A stretch of 64,000 bases of DNA from Tupaia tana. Taxonomy: Eukaryota; Chordata; Mammalia; Scandentia; Tupaiidae. The stretch spans positions 88,733,975 to 88,797,974 of the forward strand of contig JAKSZU010000002.1 in the NCBI GenBank assembly GCA_026018925.1, read 5' to 3'. The notes under the pieces were generated by a model. That model saw only the letters and a program-made list of their open reading frames with translations. It made no database searches and had not been told where the DNA came from. Position numbers and translations under genes: made by a program. Numbering within the stretch: the stretch's first letter is position 1; each line of letters begins with the position of its first letter. Shown piece after piece: positions 33,823 through 46,438 of the stretch.

Positions 33823-36477
33823 CTATCTCTGCTTCCTGACAGCTCTTTCTTTTAAAATTTCCTTTGGTAGAGATAAACACTTATCAACACTGTTTTATTT
33901 TGCAAATAAAATGTGATTTAGTTCTCTTTACTGCACTAACTTCTCAAAAGCCCAAATACAATTGATTCAAAAACAAAACAAAACAACAGTCCACTTTGGA
34001 AATACCAGTCTGAAAGTCACTTAACTTGTCTCTTTAGGTAAGTTTGTCATTTAGGGAAAAGTGTAAGGAGTGTGACAGTCAAAGACTGGACGTCCAATCT
34101 GATGGCTTCCTCCAGTTTCTCATTAATCTCATTTGAAGATTAGCTTGTGGGTGATGTGGTTAAACTGGGGGGCAGTGAGATTCAACTGGTTCCATAGCAA
34201 TTACTTTAGTAATCAATGATATAGGTGGTTGCTGGTTTTGTGGATGGTAGACATCTGTTCTCTCTGGGCTGGGGGGCAAACATTTCTGTTCATACCTCTT
34301 TTTACCTATTTCCAGCTGGTAGAGCTAAATTCATATTACTGTTAGTAAAGAATTAGAGTAAATTATTTCTAATAAGATAAAATGTAGTTTTTTATTTCCT
34401 TGTTCCTTTTCAGAGTAAACAATTTAATTAAATTCTTTTTCTCTTTCAATTCCAATTCGGTATTTGTACATGTCTGTCTTTGCTTTCCCTGCAGAATCTG
34501 GGAAGCACGCTCATGACATGTGCCTTGTTTTCTCTCAGTGCTTGTTCAGTGTGTGCACTGCAGACCCATCTTCTGCCCTTCACACATTTCCGACCCCTTT
34601 CACATCTGGTGCACCCCAGTCTCATCCTCCCTGTTTTCTTCTTCAATTTCCTGATGCTTTCTGACCCTTTTCCACTTGGAGATTGATTGACTTCTCTGCC
34701 TTATGGAAATAGTCTCCCCCTTTCCTGTTGTCCCTGGAAGCATATACCTTGATGACTTTTGTGAGACAAACCAATCTCTCAAGTCTCTCTGCATGACATT
34801 TAAAATTTCAATTTTTGCACCAGCCTATCATTTTCCCCATGAGTATTCCCACTGTTTCTACTTTGGGGTCTAAGTAAATCACATAAAAGTTCTTTGACAT
34901 CAGCCAGATAGAAATGTATTGAGTGGTATTAAGAACATTAAGAGTAAGAGTATGGAACAGAGAGCAGCTTTATCTCTTCTTTCACCTGGCAATAATGCTG
35001 ATTCTGGGACACTTAGCACCCCCCAGCTGCTTTCTAATTTCTGTATTCTTCGGATCCCTGGAAAAAGCAGTTCAGTCATTGCTCTCCCCTTGGACTATGG
35101 ATTTCTGTTGGGAACCTTTCTCTGAGTTGTCTCTATGTTTTGTTTATCTCTGGTAAACAGAAAATGCACACATGGGGACCTATCATTTCCCCCAGTTGCC
35201 ATCAATATAATTATACAAAAATGAATTAGCTTTTATTTTTGAATGACTTGTACTTTTTAAACACAATGTTATTGTAGAATTCAGAGTTTTTAAACTGTGA
35301 GGTGAAAAACATAAACAAAAACAAAAAACCAGCATCAACACCACCTATGGCACTTCTTAAATAACTACCTCGCATTCCCATCCCAGGACCTCTTGAGTCA
35401 GAGCTTCCAGGATGGAGCCTGCAACCCTGCATTTTAAATACTCTCTCCCATTCACTGACATTTTTGTTTCTTAAATTTGAGGAGCAATGTTTGCAATGTA
35501 TAAACCATGACAAATTATTTTGTTCTTCAGTTGCTTTCTTCCAAAATGAAAATGCTTTATTCTTATTTCATTATTATTAATAATATACTTGCTTTTAGTA
35601 CAGCAAATTGAAGCACTATTAAAATGTTCAAGGTGGGTAAGGAAAGTTCCTTGTAATTTGGTACCTTTCAGAAATCACAGTAAATGCATATGCGTAGCCT
35701 CCTAAACTTCCTTCTCTTTCTATAGACGTATGCTAATCCACTATGTATGTATAATTTGTAACAATAGGCTCGCATAGTATTTATTGTTCTGTAAACTATT
35801 CCTTCCTCATCTGTGAACACTTTTAGTGCTAATATGTACTTATCTACTTGGTGCTCCATCACATGAATGTATAATTACTACCATGGTTTTTTTTTTTGCT
35901 AATTTCATATTGATAAACATTTAGGTTATGACAAGTTTACCAATACAAACAATGCTAGAAAGCAATAAATATGTGTATTTTTTGTCCACTTGTATGGGTT
36001 TTTTTTTGTAGAATTTCTACATACTGAATTATTCTGCCAAAATATATGCAAATTCTTAATTTCGATAATGTATTCAATTAATTTGTTTTTACTTTGGGTG
36101 TATAAAATGTTTATACTTGGTATCATTAGGATGTAAATCTGCCACTTTGTTATTTGTTTATTTTTTGTTACCCATCTTATTTTTGTATTTATTTATATGT
36201 ATCATATCCCTTATCTCTTTTCCTGTTCTCATTCATGTTTCTTGAACATTTTTTAGGTATACCATTTTGATTTATTTAGTGTTTTTTGCATCTATCTCTC
36301 TGTATTTTTTTTCTAGTGTTGATCTAAGAATTAAAATATGCATTCATAGCTTATCATAGTTCATGAATGTCAAAATGTTACCACTTAAATTAGAATACAC
36401 ATTACTTTACCATCATTTAGGCCTCTTTCCACCCCTCTCTTTCTGATATGATTTTCTTTTCTTTTTTTTTTCCCCCA
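33823..36477. other. Intron 5 sequence, largely unassigned
   Basis: 2.6 kb without a recognised repeat or exon. 34440-34800 is pyrimidine-rich with overlapping open frames of 60-70 codons on both strands but no recognisable product. Confidence 0.5.
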
Positions 36478-36920
36478 AGTTGAAAATATCTTTATTTGCA
36501 GATGACATGATGGTATACACAGAAGACCCAAAAGTATCCATGAAAAAACTTTTGAAAGTAGTAAATGAATACAGTAAATTGGCAGGATACAAAATCAACA
36601 TCAAAAAACCTGTAGCATTTCTATATATGAACAATAAGCTAACCAAGGTATAACTGAAGAAAGTAATCTTGGGACCAGCAGTTAGCATAATGGCTATGTC
36701 GCTGGACTCCCACGTAGTCGACCGCGGTTCATGTCCCGGACCCGGCGGCTTAAACTCATGCCGGGCACGTGTGTGTGCATGCCCAGGATCCCAAGAGGAG
36801 AATGGAGGAGAAGGGATTGCAGCATGGCCAACCCCCCTGGGGGGTGATTTCTCGTTTTCTATCTCTCTGTCTCTCTCTGTCTTTCTGGCGAGCACACGCA
36901 CCCTATAGCGAAAACCTCTC

Positions 36921-36953
<33 letters not shown>

Positions 36954-37130
36954 TCTTCACCATAGCCACAAAATGTATAAGATACCTAGGGATAAACAAA
37001 ACCAAGGAACTCAGAGATCTCTATAAGAGAAACCATGAAAATCTGTAAAAAGATATTTAAAAAGACACAAAAAAAGTGGAAGTACATCACATGCTCTTGG
37101 ATTAAAAGAATTAACGTTGATACAGTTTTC
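36478..37130 (+). mobile_element. Sense LINE-1 ORF2 fragment with the FADD motif
   Basis: Translates locally to FADDMMVYTEDPKVSMKKLL followed by NEYSKLAGYKINIKK: the catalytic FADD region of the L1 reverse transcriptase. It is interrupted by a SINE at 36671-36945. Only the fragment remains. Confidence 0.8.
36671..36945 (+). mobile_element. tRNA-derived SINE, long form, well preserved
   Basis: Intact head, exact C6/G6 palindrome, CCTATAG motif and a tail of nearly 30 A. The duplication aaagtaatctt is at 36660-36670 and 36946-36956, inside the L1 fragment. Confidence 0.95.
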
Positions 37131-37602
37131 TGTATCAATATATACATTTCCTATGTATATATTGAGAATCTCATCATAATTTTTGCTCTTAAATTTGTGT
37201 AAATTTTTTAAAACTCAAGAGAAGAGCCCTCCATCTTATTTATTCATGTGCTTATTTTTTGTTTGGTCATTCCTGATGTTTTAAGTGTTCTTTCATTCTG
37301 ATTTCTTCAAGAACTTCTTCTCATCTTTTTTTTTCTCACCAGTCTTCTGATAAAAAATTATGTTATTTTTCCTTCATCTGAGAATGTTTTTCTCTCATCT
37401 TTATTCTGGGCTGACAGTACTTTTCCCTCAGCATTCAAAATGAATGTGTCCCTTCCTTCTGGCTTCTCTGGTGTCTGAAGAACCATCGGCTTTTCTTTGT
37501 TTTCAACCTTTTTCCTTTTGCCTTGACCTTTCAGAAATTTTATTTTTATGTGTCTGGCTATAGATTTCTTGACTTTCTTTTTAATTTAAAACAATTAAAA
37601 AA

Positions 37603-37830
37603 AATATTTTTCCAGAGGGTGCACAAGAATGAGAAAGAGAGAGAGAAAAAGAGAAAAAGCCTCCCCAGCAGAACTGAGTTGTGCTATAATCCCTTTTCCT
37701 CTAGTTCTCAACTCCATCAGAACTCCAGGCATGTAAGCTGCTAAGACCAGGACTCAAACTCTGATCTGCCATGCGGGGCCCACCTTCCTCTACACAGTGT
37801 CTATTTGCTTGTGTGATACGGCTGGCCCTG
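37603..37830 (-). mobile_element. Old tRNA-derived SINE inside antisense L1
   Basis: 3' motif remnant, GA stretch, then atcccttttcctctagttct and a diverged head ending cggctggccc. Confidence 0.5.
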
Positions 37831-38094
37831 TGGATTTCTTTGGATTTATCATTATTTGGCTTTTTCTAAGTTTCTCAAATTTGTAGGCTTATTTCTTATG
37901 ACAAATTTGGGAATTTTTCAGCCATTATTCACTCGAATCTATTTTCAGCCCCAGATTCTTTTCTCATGACTCCAGTGACATGAATATTACTTATTTCTGT
38001 ATTGTCCCATAGGTTTCCAATCCTCATAGCATTTTTATGCTTACTTAGGCTTAGGTGTTTTTTTATTGTTTTTTTGTTTTGTTTTGTTTTGTTT

Positions 38095-38303
38095 TGTATG
38101 AGAGAGAGGCAGGAGAGAGAAAGAAAGAGAGATCCTCAAGCAGGGTCCTCATACTACAATCCACTTTTAGCTTCAGCCAGTCCTGGGTCACAGGCACCCA
38201 GGCCCAGTATGCACAGGTGACTTTGGGACTCAATTCCAGCCCCTCTATGAGGATCTAGCATTGCAAAGCACTGCATTATCTTTGCATCATGATCTGGCCC
38301 CCT
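38095..38303 (-). mobile_element. Second SINE family (older), copy 1
   Basis: Has a GA-rich stretch and a head-like end (catgatctggcccc), but a different body that includes cagccagtcctgggtcacag. It resembles 39705-39897, not the main family. Confidence 0.45.
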
Positions 38304-39370
38304 CATACCATTTTTCTAAACCTGTTTTTCCATATTGCTTGTAATTTCTCTTGACCTCATTTTCAGCTCACTAATTTTTATGCCATCTGCATTTTGCTAT
38401 TTATCTCATCCAGAGAGCATTGTTTTGTAGTTTAGCTTTAAGTTAAGTTTTCCATATTTCCTCTTTTATATCTTCCATTTCTTTTCTGAGGTTTTCTGCT
38501 TTTTAATTGTTTTAAGAGTGTTCATATTTGTCTGTTGTAGTATCTTTATAACAGTTGCTTTAAATTTTTTATTTCCTAATTCCAGTTGCTCTGTCGTTTG
38601 TTTCACTTGTGTGTGGGCTGCATCTTAGCTTATAAATCTCTGCTCTATTCTGGCCTGCCACTGATGTTTGCTACCCAGATGATAAGACCCTGTCCCACAG
38701 TCCACTGAGACCTGGCCAAGGGGTGGAAAGTGTGCCATTACATTAGTGCAGAGAAATGGGTTGGAAATACTTCCTCCAACAGCGTCTCCTAGGGCAAGGC
38801 ACCTCCTCTTTGTTGCAGGAGTGAGGTGAAGGCAACAGTTGTGCCCATTGACTCCTTTGAGGACAGTAAGTGCCTTGTTTGCTTCTGGGTGGGTACGGTA
38901 GTCAGAGTTCCACCCTCAAGCCTTCACGGGAGGGATTCTACGCTGTTACTGCAGTGGAGGTAGGGAAGAGATTCAGGCTTCCATTCCATCAGTATAGTTT
39001 TGATCATTCAAATATTTGCTGAAATCTCCATCAACCTATCGCTTATTTCTTCCTTTTTGTAATTGTGATTTATACAGTTAACTTTATAAAAAGATTGCAT
39101 CATACTTTCATCATGCTCATATAAAAAGAAAGTATAAATGGATGTGGTCATTTAGTTATCTTGATCTGGAATTCCGGTGTGGAAAATATTGGGTTGTAGA
39201 GAAAGTCCTGACGCACTTTTTCATTAAAAAACATCATGACTTTCCCGATGACCTAATATTCAAATCTGAACATGGCTGTATTCTAAATTATTGTAGTAAT
39301 TTATGTTTACAATAACAAAAGAGTATCTTTCCTCATAAGCATTTTTAATAAGTAAACATTTTGATAGTTC

Positions 39371-39636
39371 TTTTTTTTTTTTTTTTTGGAGAGGTTTTCA
39401 CTATAGGGCGCGTGCGCTCTCCAGACAGACAGAGACATAGAGACAGAAAGCAAGAAATCACCCCCCAGGGGGGATGGTCACGCCAAAATCCCTTCTCCTC
39501 CATTCTCCTCTCGGGATCTTGGGCACGCACGCACATGTGCCCAGCGTGAGTTTTAAGCCACCGGGTCCAGGACGCGAACCGCGGTCGACTACGTGGGAGT
39601 CCAGTGACATAGCCATTACACTAACTGCTGGTTCCC
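39371..39636 (-). mobile_element. tRNA-derived SINE, long form, well preserved
   Basis: Complete - strand copy with a T-run tail. B box as GGTTCGCGTCC (one change). No clear duplication is seen. Confidence 0.9.
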
Positions 39637-39704
39637 ATGGATTTCAATTTTTTTGGTACCAAAATAAACTAATACTTTTGTGCTCTTTTTGAGTAACTTT
39701 CTTA

Positions 39705-39897
39705 AAGTTTATTTAATTGTTTCTTCCATGAGCTAGAAAGAGAAAGACAGTATTGCAATAGGGTCTTAACACTGCAAAACACCCCCAGTCTTCAGCTAGC
39801 CCTGGGTCATTGGAAAGTGTGTACCTAGCATACTCAAGAATTGGGAACATTGTCGTGTGGGCTTGTTGTGAAGAGCATCATGTTTTACTACTGGCCC
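39705..39897 (-). mobile_element. Second SINE family (older), copy 2
   Basis: Shares cagctagccctgggtcattg-like body sequence and a head-like end (ctactggccc) with copy 1. Confidence 0.45.
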
Positions 39898-39944
39898 AAA
39901 ACATCTATTCCCTTTGTATATGTATATTGTTTCATTTCTTTGTT

Positions 39945-40003
39945 TTTGAAGTTTATTTATTTCCTCCTTGAGAGAGTAAAATACACTGAGAGAGAGAGGG
40001 ACC

Positions 40004-40067
<64 letters not shown>

Positions 40068-40230
40068 TGCAATCTATAGGATCTTCACTCTGTGATCCTT
40101 CCTCCAGCCTTGTGACTGACTAGAATCCTGGACATGTTGAGATAGAGTTGGGATATGAACCTGGCATCTTTTCACGTGATCTCTATCATCAAACAGTAAC
40201 ATCCCTATTGCCTGTACCACCATGACTGGG
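39945..40230 (-). mobile_element. Possible third copy of the second SINE family, with a GA expansion
   Basis: A tttatttatttcctccttga tail side, then a GA microsatellite (40003-40067), then a body that resembles copies 1 and 2 weakly. Confidence 0.35.
40003..40067. repeat. (GA)n microsatellite
   Basis: About 30 GA units with one AAAG interruption near the end. Confidence 0.95.
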
Positions 40231-40329
40231 ATACAAAAATATTTGATTTCTTTATAAATGTTAAGGATGCAACCAACCAATATATCAATATGGTTCATTA
40301 TTAAAAAAATAAAGAAAATATAGTCAAAT

Positions 40330-40733
40330 TTTGCAACAGATTTATTGAGACACAATTAACATATCATACAATTCACTCATTTAAAGTGTATGATTTAGCA
40401 ATGTTTAGTAATTCAGGGAATTCTTAATTTAAAAAATGTTATCATTGATGATCTGGAAGCAAATGACATTTGTTGACCGGTCCCATTTAAGTTCCTCCGG
40501 GTGCTTAAAAATGTTCTTTCATAAGAATCCAGACAACCTTTTCTGAATCTTATTTAATATAAAAGTATAGGAAGGTAACACCTATTGCAAATTTTTATTA
40601 TGATAAAGTATACATTTTGTATCATTTAATATTTTAAACATCAGTGCCGGCAGGTGGCGTGATTGTTGAGGGTGCTGGACTCCAACATGGCTGACCACAG
40701 TTCAGTATAGAAACTTCAGTCCTGGACCCGGCA

Positions 40734-40783
<50 letters not shown>

Positions 40784-41099
40784 CCTCTCCCTCTCCCTCT
40801 CTAGTCAAATTAAATAAATAATATTTTAACCATTAATTATACACTTGAGTGGCATTAAGACTTTTGACAGTATTGTGCAACCATCACTACTATTTCCAGA
40901 ATTTGCATCATCACAACAGAAATGCTGTACCCATCAGAAAACAACTTCTCTTTTTCTCCTGTTCCCAACCTCCAATAACCTCTTTCGGTTTCTATGGATT
41001 TGCCTTTTCTAGATATTTTTATACAATGTTTGTCCTTTTGTATCTGACTTATTTTTCCATGTATTCTTCTTGGTTATTTCATTTGAAATTAGAAAAAAA
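40330..41099 (-). mobile_element. Antisense old LINE-1 3' region, interrupted
   Basis: Starts agatttattgagacacaatt and continues after a SINE with ...attgtgcaaccatcactact, ...cctctttcggtttctatgga, then ttgccttttctagatatttt: the usual antisense L1M 3' order. Confidence 0.75.
40642..40822 (+). mobile_element. tRNA-derived SINE, short form with a CT expansion
   Basis: Head with an insertion, then about 22 CT units (40737-40781). Flanked by aatattttaa on both sides. Confidence 0.8.
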
Positions 41100-41365
41100 G
41101 GGACTAGCCTTGGCCCAGTGGTTAAGGTGGCTGGATCCCCTAAGACTGATTGTACAGTTTGAGTCCCCACCTGATGGCTTGAAAAACATGCCAGGTGCAC
41201 ATGTATGTGCCCAAGATCCTGAAGGGAAGAAGAGATAGAGGAGAAGGAATTGCAATATTATGCTCATTGGGGAATACATTCTCACTTTCTTTCTCTCTCT
41301 CTCTCTCTCTTTCTCTCTCTGTGAACACATATGCCTTATGGAAAATATTTTAAAAAATTAAAAGA
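41100..41365 (+). mobile_element. tRNA-derived SINE, old long form
   Basis: Diverged head (gggactagccttggcccagt), long form body and a CT-rich stretch. It sits at the end of the antisense L1. Confidence 0.75.
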
Positions 41366-42370
41366 GGAGGATGGCTAAATACCTGTACCTTTCACCTGCT
41401 TTGCCAAATATTGTCTAAAGAAAGATAAAAGACATAAAAATATAAATAAAGCAATACAAAATTCAGGGTAAAAAGTGTCATACAAAGAAAACATTTTTCA
41501 TCTCATTGTTCCAATCTACCTGGGAAAAAAAATATGCTGTTCCTTGAATCTTCAGTTCAAATATCATTTTCCTGGGATGACTTTCCCCAGTAAACTTAAT
41601 CATGTTTTGAAGGTCTTAGAGCACTACTTTAAACATAATGTGTTCTATGCTTCTCCCTCCACTAGACTATAAGTAATTCAATAGTATAGCCATGGGTTAT
41701 GCAAATCTTTGGGTTCAAAATGCCTGATGCTACTTTTGAAAATATTTGTTAGCAAAGCATTGAATTTGCAATGAAACTTGGGATATAAAACCAAAGTTTT
41801 TTTTTTTTTAAAGCAAACTTAAAGCTCACAATCATTAAAGTTATTTATTTCATGCTTTTAATTATGAAGTAATATAATAAATGACTTTACTAAATAAAAT
41901 ATTAATTTGCTTCATGTTTTAAAAAGATTTTTAATTATCAGTAGAAGTAATATTGGAATGAGGCATGTAAGATCACTGAGCTCATATCAGGATAAGCAAT
42001 AATCATTAAAGTGATATTTGGAGAATGTATTTTTTGATTACTTATTTAATTATACTCAAACTTATCTATAGTTGCATAATGTTTTGGTTCTGCTATTTGA
42101 AATACTTTAATTTAGTGCGTTATGTAGGACAGAGAACCTAAGAAAGTGTTCATAAGACCTTGTAAATATGGATAGTATTGACATAGATATTAATGTGCTT
42201 CTATTTATATTTAAAATAAGCTAAAATTCTCAAAGTAGTATTTAAAATCAGTATTTCAATATTTAAATACGGATACTAAAGCAAAATTATAAAATAGCAA
42301 ACAATGGTGTCAACAAAGAAAATATCATGAATCATTGAATGGTATCATATTCCTTTCTTCTTATTTTCAG
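41366..42370. other. End of intron 5, nothing recognised
   Basis: AT-rich and free of recognisable repeats for 1 kb before exon 6. Confidence 0.6.
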
Positions 42371-42510
42371 GGTTGCTGGAGAAAGATAACTATTGATGAC
42401 TTTCTGCCTTTTGATGAAGATAATAATCTATTGCTTCCAGCTACAACCTATGAATTTGAACTCTGGCCCATGCTTTTGTCTAAAGCGATTATTAAGTTGG
42501 CAAATGTTGA
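42371..42510 (+). CDS. ADGB: ADGB exon 6 (calpain-like core, IDD strand)
   Basis: 140 bp, entered in phase 0 after ...attttcag and left with two bases (GA) of a split Asp codon before gtatgt. The peptide GCWRKITIDDFLPFDEDNN followed by LLLPATTYEFELWPMLLSKA has the family signature of calpain cores: the IDD-x-LP strand and the ELW-x-x-L-x-x-KA helix also seen in calpain-7. These elements pack around the active site in solved calpains. The open frame runs past the donor for ten codons, so the exon end is fixed by the splice match and by the join to exon 7, which restores VDIH. Confidence 0.95.
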
Positions 42511-44684
42511 GTATGTAGTGAGAAATTGTTACTTTCCTGTATAAAAAAATACAAACAACAACTATTCTTCTATATTTTATACATTTATTTAAAAACAAAT
42601 TAAATGAAAGCTTTCTTTCCAAACAATATAAACTTTCTAATATAAATATAAATGTGCCAAAGCCACTGCATTGAAGTTGGGTTAGCCAACAAAAGACAAA
42701 ATTTCCCCAAGGAAACATAATATAGGAAAACATTTCATCTAAATATGTAAATATGTGTACTGGAATCTAGTTAAAGTTTTTGGCTCAATACAGGCAACAA
42801 AAGCTTTCTAATATTAAAAAAAATCTGAACTCTTCTGGAGATATATTCCTTATTGCTCTTGGAAAGAGTTGTCACTTTTTGATACATTTATGATGAAAAC
42901 TACTTCTATTTGTTTCAAATTTTTTGTAAAATTTGCTGTGTCTTATATTCGCACATGACTTGTATACCAACATGTATGAGATATGTCTGCCATTTTATAG
43001 TCTCTCAGCCTCTACTTCCAAACATATGCAGTCATTATATACCTCTGCTCCTGCAGTGTGTATGGCCACTTGGTATTCGACAGAACACAGCCACGTACTG
43101 TAAATGTCAGCCATTGGCTCATAGCTCACCCCCTTCCTGTCTACAAACATAGCAAAGTCAGAAGCCAGATCTGCTTTGTGAAGATGTTCTTTTTGCTCAG
43201 CTTCTTTTTTTCTCCCAAGGCTATAAAATAAAAACAACAACTCCTACTGTAATCCTCTTCATTTCACTTTTCTCTTACTACCCTTTGATTTTCTACTGGG
43301 AATTTCTTTTAACCAGCTTTTATTTCTTAATTGCAATAATTTTTATAAAAATTCCAGCCAGATCTTTTTAGGTAGCTAAGTACAATATTCACACTGGTGG
43401 CAGTTATGTTTGTTTTTTGGAAAGAGAAAAATAATCTTTCTAATGTTCTTCATTCTCAGACCTAACTTGAAGTTCTAAGAATTACAGCCATAAAGCCAGT
43501 GATGCATTAAATATGTGACCTAGATAATTAGAGTGGCATTTTACCTCTCTTAAAGACATAGTTCAGCAGAATGCTATAGCCACATGAATAGTAGAGTTAT
43601 TATTGTTTGGAAATCTAAGCAAATACATCTTGGAAATAAAGAACCTAAGCATAATATACATCTTAGGAGTTCTGGTGAAACCTGTCCTACCTGGTACAGT
43701 TTACATTTTTTTATAAATCCATCACAGATTATATAGGCTCTGTAGTTATTATTTGTATATGAGGGTTAGCTTTCTACATTTGAAAATTAGTATTTAGTCA
43801 TTATTTTAATATCAATGTGAGATATGTAAAGAAAATAACATTATTTATATGGAGTTTACAAAATTACCTCATATATGTATTTATATTGTACAAACAAGAA
43901 TTTAGACTAAACTATAAACCATCCCAATAGATAAACCAGTACAAATTCATAATTAATGAAATATGTGGTCAAGATAGTAAGATTTCTTTCTGAAGAAAAG
44001 GGCATATGTTGGTCAATACCATCAATATCACCATTGGCATATGGTGGCTCAAGCCATGACTACCAGGCAGAAGAGGGATATAGCTTTTCTGTGCATAAAG
44101 ATAATTACCTCAGGCAAGGTATAAAAAGGACTAAATGATAGTAAAATCCTGTTTGCTTTATTACAACCTCATTTGACTTTGTGCTATGCTGGCAGCTCTG
44201 CTCTTCTGTACAAAATAGGACATAGGTTTCTAAGTTCTCTGCAGTTATCTAAGAATTTCCGATGACCACCTTAGCCTGCTACAGACAAGACTGACTATAG
44301 CCTCAAAACCATCTTAAAATAATTACTAAGTCATAGCAATGCCATATTTAATCTATAATATGGATTATATATGGATTTCATGATACATATATAAATGTTT
44401 TATGCAAAAGCATTAATACTAGCTTTTGAGGTTTTAAAAGCTTAATAAAGTTTATATGCATGCTTTGCTAACATATAGAAACTTTATCTCTCTGGCTCTA
44501 TGTAAGTGTTTTAACAAAACAAATCATGTGGCTATTAAAATAGCGTTTTCTTATACTTTAATGTATGACCAGTATGAACCCTACATTTGATATTATATTG
44601 CTGTTTATTAATGATTCCTACTTCTTATAGCTCTCTCTGTTTTAATATTTTGTTAACTACAGTTTTATGCATTTTCTTTTTTAG
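42511..44684. other. Intron 6, no repeats recognised
   Basis: 2.2 kb of AT-rich sequence without a recognised repeat, the least repeat-loaded stretch in the window. No extra exon is needed, since exons 6 and 7 join in frame. Confidence 0.6.
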
Positions 44685-44771
44685 CATCCATATGGCACAA
44701 AGGAGAGAACTGGGGGAGTTCACTGTTATTCACGCACTCACAGGGTGGTTACCTGAAGTCATTTCTCTTCA
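44685..44771 (+). CDS. ADGB: ADGB exon 7 (contains the candidate catalytic histidine)
   Basis: 87 bp, beginning with the last base of the split Asp codon after ...cttttttag and ending with two bases (CA) of a His codon before gtaagt. It encodes IHMAQRRELGEFTVIHALTG followed by WLPEVISL. The HALTGW-x-PE motif is the strongest calpain-7-like signature in the window, and its His codon at 44731-44733 aligns with the catalytic His. With the Cys in exon 4, two of the three catalytic residues are retained. The third (Asn) would lie further downstream. I recall IHVAD in human where this species has IHMAQ, a local difference outside the catalytic motif. Confidence 0.95.
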
Positions 44772-45025
44772 GTAAGTTTGACCATTAAGCTTCTTGTATC
44801 TATTTTTTTTTCTTCCCAAGATATTTTTAAGCATATTTTTAGTATTTAAAAACATTTTAAGAAAAATCAGGTATACAAAAAGCTCAGGAGAATAACATAT
44901 TATGGTAGTATGTAAAATTCGTTGGAAATTCTAGGATTAAGTTCTGTCTCCTTATGTAGAGAAAGAATAGCTTCTGCAGGTTTTTAGTTTGAACTGACCC
45001 ACATAGCAAGAGGTAAGTTAACAAG

Positions 45026-45260
45026 GTTCAGCCACGTGGCACAGACTGTAGAGTACAGAAATACAGAGCTGGAGGCTACATCCTTCATGGGTTTGGATTC
45101 CTGGGTCAACATGAAGACATACCAGGTATGCAGGTGCCCAAGATTCCGAAGAGGTAGAGGGTTGGGGAAAGAGCACTATAGCATGATGAGACTCCTTTGA
45201 CAACTCTCTCTATCCTGTGCATGTGCACACAATTTCTGTCATTAAAAGAAAGAAAAAAAA
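45026..45260 (+). mobile_element. tRNA-derived SINE, old diverged copy
   Basis: Diverged head (gttcagccacgtggcacag), body with gtgcccaagattccgaagag and an AAAGAAAG tail. Confidence 0.6.
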
Positions 45261-45599
45261 AGTTATGAACTTCTAAAGTTTTATTTTTACTGCTGCTAGA
45301 ATATTTTATAGGTTTTGCTTTGAAATTTTTCGTGTAACAGTATTCAGTAGAGATATAAGAGGCATGAAATCTTCAAGCCTATCAAAGATGGTAAAGAAAC
45401 AAGAGATCAGAAAATTTATAACTAGAATATTAGTGATTTAAAAACTATGGATTTTTTCTTGCTAGACTCATATGAAAATTAAATTTAAAAATTGAAAAGT
45501 GTCCATATACGTCAATGATTATAGAGACCATGTCAATAATTAATATTTTAGTTGAAGTATTTTATACATTCAATTTGTATAAATTGATATTTGAAGATG

Positions 45600-45850
45600 A
45601 AATAAGAAAAATGAATCTTGAACTTTGGAGTAAGAACTCTGTGGTTAGACTTAAATTCTTACACTTTCAATTTCCAGTTATGAGAATTTTTCTGATATGT
45701 AACCTCTCTAAGTCCCAGTTTCTTCATCTCTAAAACAGGAAATAATATGAGCTAACCTATAGGATTGTGTTGAAAATTAACAGGTGAGAATGTTAGAAAT
45801 ACTAGTGTGTGGTAGAGACATAATTAGTGAAATTGCGTTTTCCATCTCTA
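45600..45850 (+). mobile_element. MIR SINE
   Basis: Follows the MIR order on the + strand: ctttggagtaagaactctgt, ...taacctctctaagtcccagt, ttcttcatctctaaaacagg, ...aggattgtgttgaaaattaa. Ancient. Confidence 0.75.
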
Positions 45851-46189
45851 GTGACTTTTGCCAGATTATCAAATATTTTCTAGAAATATATATGTTAGTT
45901 ACTAATCAACCTTTGGAAACAGAGTAAAGTATAAAGAAGAATAAGTGACACTCATCCAGACAATGACATTTTTCAATTTTCTTCTAAATACAACTAGAAA
46001 GTAAAAGATATAAACTTTCATCTACTATGTCATGATTTGAAGGATTTTTCATTTAACTGTTCTACATTATTCAAATAATTGAAAATTATAACTATACTAT
46101 AAAGTTTTTGAAAATAACTCATTCGTAAACTAATTTTAAGTGAAAAGGTGTCATGACATAGTATATAAATGATTATAAAATAATTAAGT

Positions 46190-46438
46190 GGAAGTCCAGT
46201 CCTGTAGCCTAATGATTAAGAGAGCTGGATCCCACATGGCAAACCATGGTGAGTTAGCCTGAAAAATGTGGCAGGCACTTGTTTGTGCATGCCCCATTTC
46301 CTAATAGGATGGGGCAGTGACATAGAAGGTATTGTGGTGTGACAACAGCTTGTTGGGAGTTTCTTTTTCCTTCTCTCTCTCTGTTTCTGTTTTTCTGGCA
46401 AGTACACATACTCCCTAAAATTAGAAAAAAAAAAAAAG
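46190..46438 (+). mobile_element. tRNA-derived SINE, old long form
   Basis: Recognisable head (ggaagtccagtcctgtagcc), body and CT-rich stretch, with an A tail of about 14. Confidence 0.75.

Larger units (their letters stand above)
37250..39020 (-). mobile_element. Antisense LINE-1 ORF1/5' region (old), interrupted
   Basis: Antisense phrases of old L1: ...cttctggcttctctggtgtc, ...atttgggaatttttcagcca, ...ttctgtattgtcccataggt. The right-hand part (38600-39000) is GC-richer and may be the 5' UTR. Confidence 0.6.

Noticed and set aside
33592..33916. Long Ser/Leu-rich and Arg/Glu-rich frames
   Set aside because: Translation of the TTCTC/CT microsatellite; no coding evidence.
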